This document shows positions 6,779-9,276 of a DNA stretch of 9,276 nt, piece by piece. The position numbers were made by a program, and so were the translations under genes. The DNA lies in NCBI GenBank assembly GCA_027061625.1, contig JAMOVF010000079.1, forward strand, positions 1 to 9,276, in the 5' to 3' direction. The stretch is from Deltaproteobacteria bacterium (GTDB taxonomy: Bacteria; Desulfobacterota; Dissulfuribacteria; Dissulfuribacterales; JALVPX01). The notes beneath the pieces are model-generated. The model did no database searches and had not been told where the DNA came from. It saw nothing but the letters and a program-made list of their open reading frames with translations. Position 1 is the first letter of the stretch, and each line of letters opens with the position of its first letter.

Positions 6779-7459
6779 ATGAATAACATCTTCAAAAAAT
6801 CACTGCAATTGATACTGTTTCTATTTCTAGCGCTGAATTTATGTGCTGCTGTTTCCTATGGGGGCAGAGATGAATTAACTGATCTGGTTAAAAAACTTCA
6901 GGCCGCCTATGAGAAAACCAGCAATATTTCTGCCACTTTTCAGCAGGAAACCATTCCAGCAGGTTCAAGCGAGGGCATAAGTGCGAAGGGAAAGGTCTAT
7001 TTCGCCAGGCCCAGCAAAATGAGGTGGGAGTATGAAGAGCCTGAAAAACAGCTTATAGTCACCTCTGGAAAAGATGTTTTTGTGTATGAAGAAGAAGCGG
7101 CACAAGTAATGGTGATTCCCAGGGAGAAATTTCTATCTTCTGAGATCAGTCAGGCCTTCTTTTTTGGTAAAGGAAAATTGGAAAAGTATTTCAAGGTTTC
7201 TCTTGCCAATGAAGATTGGCTTAAAGGAAAGAGATATTTGAGGCTGGAGCCTATAAAAGATAACTTGCAGATAAAGACGATGTGGATTGGCCTTGACCCT
7301 GAAACTGGAATAATAAAAGAAATATGGTTAGAAGACCGTTTAGGTACAAAAACGCATATAATCTTTTCAAATGTTTCCATTAATACTAGGTTGTCCCCCA
7401 AAATATTTGAATTTAAGTGCCCTGTAGGGGTTGAAATTTATAGGAGCGAAAATATATAA
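6779..7459 (+). CDS. lolA: Outer-membrane lipoprotein carrier protein LolA
   Basis: Periplasmic chaperone that takes lipoproteins from the LolCDE transporter in the inner membrane and passes them to the outer membrane receptor. The 226-residue precursor starts with a signal peptide: basic NNIFKK, a hydrophobic stretch LILFLFLALNL, and a likely signal peptidase I site near residues 24-29. The mature part shows the LolA pattern: LQAAYEKTSNISATFQQET (about 40-58), GKVYFARPSKMRWEYEEPEKQ (72-92, the conserved R-x-P-x-K/R-x-R-W-x-Y strand), then a DVFVYEEEAAQV strand and MWIGLDPETGIIKEIWLEDR near the C-terminus. An in-frame TAG at 6755-6757 rules out a much earlier start. It is divergent from the DUF1178 gene and in tandem with nadA. 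It supports a diderm cell envelope. Confidence 0.92.
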   Translation: MNNIFKKSLQLILFLFLALNLCAAVSYGGRDELTDLVKKLQAAYEKTSNISATFQQETIPAGSSEGISAKGKVYFARPSKMRWEYEEPEKQLIVTSGKDVFVYEEEAAQVMVIPREKFLSSEISQAFFFGKGKLEKYFKVSLANEDWLKGKRYLRLEPIKDNLQIKTMWIGLDPETGIIKEIWLEDRLGTKTHIIFSNVSINTRLSPKIFEFKCPVGVEIYRSENI

Positions 7460-7460
7460 A
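7431..7460 (+). promoter_or_regulatory. Candidate sigma-70 promoter for nadA
   Basis: TTGAAA (7431-7436; 5 of 6) and TATAAA (7455-7460; 5 of 6) with an 18-base spacer, overlapping the end of lolA. Start of transcription would be near 7467, leaving an untranslated leader of about 50 bases before the nadA GTG. If real, nadA can be expressed apart from lolA. It is based on visual matching only. Confidence 0.4.
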
Positions 7461-7461
7461 G

Positions 7462-7481
7462 GCGTTTTGTATATAAGACGC
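7462..7481 (+). other. Small inverted repeat / hairpin between lolA and nadA
   Basis: An 8-base-pair stem (GCGTTTTG against TAAGACGC, including two G-U pairs in RNA) encloses a TATA loop. No run of T follows directly, so it is a poor intrinsic terminator. It lies just after the lolA stop and, if the proposed promoter is used, around the start of the nadA leader. It could weakly protect the lolA 3' end or be chance. Confidence 0.3.
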
Positions 7482-7517
7482 TGCCTTTGAAAATAATTTT
7501 AAGGAGAGTCCGCACCT

Positions 7518-8426
7518 GTGGATGATAAGTTTAATAAAATACGCCAATTAGCAAAGGAAAAAAAGGCCATTATTTTGGCCCATAACTATCAGCTGCCAGA
7601 GGTCCAGGATGTTGCTGATCTTACAGGCGATTCCCTGGCCTTGAGCATTGAGGCATCCAAAACCGACGCGAAAATAATAGTCTTCTGCGGTGTACACTTC
7701 ATGGCAGAGACTGCTGCAATAGTGTGTCCTGATAAAAAGGTAATACTCCCTGTAGAAGATGCCGGCTGTGCAATGGCCGATATGTTGAATGCAGCACAGC
7801 TAAGGGAATTCAAAGCCAAGTATCCCGGAGTGCCAGTGGTCACATATGTGAATTCCACTGCGGAGGTAAAAGCTGAAAGCGATATCTGCTGTACTTCGGC
7901 AAATGCGGTCCAAGTGGTCAAATCCCTTGATTCTAAAGAGGTGATTATGACACCGGATAGAAATCTTGCCAAATGGGCCCAGCGTCATACTGATCAGAAG
8001 ATTTATTATTGGGATGGCTGCTGCCCTATACATGATGAACTCACTGTTGCCAAGGTGAAAAAGGCTAGGCAGGAGCACCCGCAAGCCGTTTTGATGGCGC
8101 ACCCAGAGTGCCCGCCTGAGGTGCTAGACATGGCAGACGTAGTCCGTTCTACCAGCGGCATGCTGGCCTATGCAAAAGAGTCTGATGCCAAAGAGTTTAT
8201 TGTGGCCACTGAAGTGGGCCTGTTGTATCCGTTGAAAAAGCAGAATCCAGACAAAGAATTTTACGCTGCCTCCCCAGAAATGATATGCGACAATATGAAA
8301 AAGACCACTTTGGATGGCGTACTCAGGGCCTTGGAAGATGAAGGGCCTGTAATAGAAGTGGAAGAAGATATACGCATTGAGGCCTTAAAGGCAGTGGAAC
8401 GGATGATGGCTGTTCCGAGAGATTAG
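7518..8426 (+). CDS. nadA: Quinolinate synthase NadA
   Basis: 4Fe-4S enzyme that condenses iminoaspartate with dihydroxyacetone phosphate to quinolinate, the precursor of the NAD ring. The 302-residue length is that of the compact NadA type. The three cluster cysteines are identifiable: C84 in EDAGCAMAD, C168 (or C169) in YYWDGCCPIHDEL, and C257 in PEMICDNM. Active-site blocks are AHNYQLPEVQDVAD (21-34), GDSLALS (37-43), VVTYVNSTAEVKA (107-119), CCTSANAV (124-131) and MAHPEC (193-198). The start is GTG at 7518 with AAGGAG at 7501-7506, an 11-base gap. It is in tandem with lolA and convergent with the PaaK-like gene. NadB, which supplies iminoaspartate, is not in the window. Like MqnC and MqnE it is oxygen-sensitive in the family. 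Confidence 0.97.
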   Translation: MDDKFNKIRQLAKEKKAIILAHNYQLPEVQDVADLTGDSLALSIEASKTDAKIIVFCGVHFMAETAAIVCPDKKVILPVEDAGCAMADMLNAAQLREFKAKYPGVPVVTYVNSTAEVKAESDICCTSANAVQVVKSLDSKEVIMTPDRNLAKWAQRHTDQKIYYWDGCCPIHDELTVAKVKKARQEHPQAVLMAHPECPPEVLDMADVVRSTSGMLAYAKESDAKEFIVATEVGLLYPLKKQNPDKEFYAASPEMICDNMKKTTLDGVLRALEDEGPVIEVEEDIRIEALKAVERMMAVPRD

Positions 8427-8428
8427 GC

Positions 8429-9276
8429 TCAGGCCCGTACCACCATTTCTCCTCTTTTCAGGTAAGGCTCTATGGTCCTATATTCCCTTGGCCTTACCTT
8501 GCACGAAAGGCCTGTTTTTTGTTCAAAGGCATCCTCTAGCCTGCTTATCAGGTTGTGCAGCTGGGGCAGGCTGCCAGAAAAGAGTTCCTCATTTATAGCA
8601 AGCCATATTTCAGGCTTTTCTAGGAAGTTTTCCGTATGTACAACAAGGATATAGGGAGGGACTTTCCCTGGCACGCAGTTTTTGATCAATTCACCTATTT
8701 CAGCAGGGTCTATCTTAATGCCCCTTATAGATATAATATTGTCGCACCTACCGCTTATGGGGGCTATTTTCATGGTTGTGCGGCCGCATTTGCATGGCTC
8801 TTCTATTATATGAGTCAAGTCACCAGTCCTGAACCGGATCAACGGGTTTGCCCTGGCTGTTAAGGTGGTGATTACAAGTTCACCTTCTTGACCATTAGGA
8901 AGCGGTTGGCCTGTTTCTGGATCAATGACTTCAGCAATAAAATGATCCATGGCAATGTGAAGACCGTCTTGTATCTCGCATTCATAGGCCAATGCAGGCC
9001 CTGAGACTTCCAGTATGCCATAGGATGAGTATGAATTTATAGACATAAATTCCCTGAAAAAGGCCCTGTCTTCTTCAGAAAGCCTTTCTCCCACGAATAT
9101 CCCGCTCTTCAGGGTCAGTGCACTCAAGGGTAAATTCCCCATCTCTATCTCCCTTACGATCCTTTTTGCATAAGAGGGAGTTGTGACGAGAACCGTAGTT
9201 CTAAAGTCCATCATAACCCTTGCCTGAGCAGGGGAGGGAACGGGGTCTGGAGGAATAACAAGTGCTCCGACTGCCT
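8429..9276 (-). CDS. PaaK-like phenylacetate-CoA ligase family protein (partial, 5' end outside window)
   Basis: AMP-forming acyl/aryl-CoA ligase family member, the C-terminal 281 codons. The frame has no stop between the first internal ATG pair (near 9214) and the window edge, and the extra residues (AVGALVIPPDPVPS) fit the family, so the gene continues beyond 9276. Numbering from the first visible codon, family blocks are YGILEVSGPALAYEC (85-99), GLHIAMDHFIAEVIDPETG (104-122), GELVITTLTARANPLIRFRTG (131-151), the hinge TGDLT, CKCGRT (161-166) and SGRCDNIISIRGIKIDPAEI (174-193). PaaK itself activates phenylacetate to its CoA thioester in the cytosol; the real substrate is unknown here. The last residues (EPYLKRGEMVVRA) lack the usual G-K of the A10 motif. 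The stop is 2 bases from the nadA stop. Confidence 0.85.
   Translation of the reverse strand, partial: AVGALVIPPDPVPSPAQARVMMDFRTTVLVTTPSYAKRIVREIEMGNLPLSALTLKSGIFVGERLSEEDRAFFREFMSINSYSSYGILEVSGPALAYECEIQDGLHIAMDHFIAEVIDPETGQPLPNGQEGELVITTLTARANPLIRFRTGDLTHIIEEPCKCGRTTMKIAPISGRCDNIISIRGIKIDPAEIGELIKNCVPGKVPPYILVVHTENFLEKPEIWLAINEELFSGSLPQLHNLISRLEDAFEQKTGLSCKVRPREYRTIEPYLKRGEMVVRA

Noticed and set aside
6779..6865. LolA as a lipoprotein because of the cysteine (C22) at the end of the signal peptide
   Set aside because: The residues before the cysteine (L-N-L) do not fit a lipobox, which needs a small residue at -1. A soluble periplasmic LolA is the family norm.
7462..7500. Rho-independent terminator after lolA
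   Set aside because: The stem is short with two wobble pairs, and the following bases (CTGCCTTTGAAAATAATTTT) contain no continuous T run next to it.
7589..7972. Minus-strand open frame of 127 codons inside nadA
   Set aside because: It is antisense to the conserved NadA core and shows no family features; chance complement frame.
8429..9214. A complete short PaaK-like protein starting at the ATG pair near 9214, or a 5'-truncated pseudogene
   Set aside because: The frame stays open through all codons to 9276 and the extra residues match the family. The gene is cut by the window, with no evidence of an internal truncation.
1..9276. Mobile element, CRISPR array, tRNA/rRNA or defence system
   Set aside because: No transposase or integrase frame, no regularly spaced direct repeats, no tRNA-like cloverleaf in the few short gaps, and all sizeable frames belong to recognised metabolic or housekeeping families.

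Overview
This is a gene-dense stretch with coding density near 98% and no intergenic gap above about 60 bases. Base composition is moderate by eye (mid-40s % GC). The gene set is that of a Gram-negative, probably anaerobic bacterium. LolA implies an outer membrane, DUF1178 and SlyD-type FKBP proteins are common in Proteobacteria-like lineages, and menaquinone is made by the futalosine route. Desulfobacterota (the former Deltaproteobacteria) is my best guess. It is an inference from gene content, not a proven placement.

Bases 1-6772 hold one long minus-strand gene train, read from right to left: DUF1178 protein, SlyD-like FKBP prolyl isomerase, mqnE, mqnC, an amidohydrolase that fits mqnX (aminodeoxyfutalosine deaminase), mqnA, menG/ubiE, rnhA, and the start of a GT4-type glycosyltransferase that runs off the left edge. 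Neighbours overlap by 1 to 29 bases or are separated by 12 to 22 bases, so this is very probably one operon. MqnA makes 3-enolpyruvylbenzoate from chorismate. MqnE, a radical SAM enzyme, joins it to SAM-derived adenosine to give aminodeoxyfutalosine. The amidohydrolase would deaminate this to futalosine. MqnC, a second radical SAM enzyme, cyclises dehypoxanthinylfutalosine. MenG does the final ring methylation. The hydrolase MqnB, MqnD and the prenylation/decarboxylation steps are not in the window.

At 6773-6778 the orientation switches. lolA (plus strand) and the DUF1178 gene (minus strand) start only 6 bases apart. lolA (periplasmic lipoprotein chaperone) is followed after 58 bases by nadA (quinolinate synthase, Fe-S enzyme of NAD synthesis). 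The gap carries a plausible nadA promoter, a small hairpin and a clear ribosome binding site.

From 8429 to the right edge lies the C-terminal two thirds of a PaaK-like phenylacetate-CoA ligase family protein on the minus strand. Its stop codon is 2 bases from that of nadA. Its reading frame is open to the window edge, so the gene is cut by the window and not short in itself.

I do not see a novel defence or mobile system here: no transposase, integrase, CRISPR, tRNA or rRNA. The points most worth a second look are the strong excess of the palindrome AGGCCT (19 copies by hand count), the missing A10-motif lysine in the PaaK-like protein, the operon linkage of DUF1178 and FKBP with quinone synthesis, and the extreme compaction at the divergent and convergent gene junctions.
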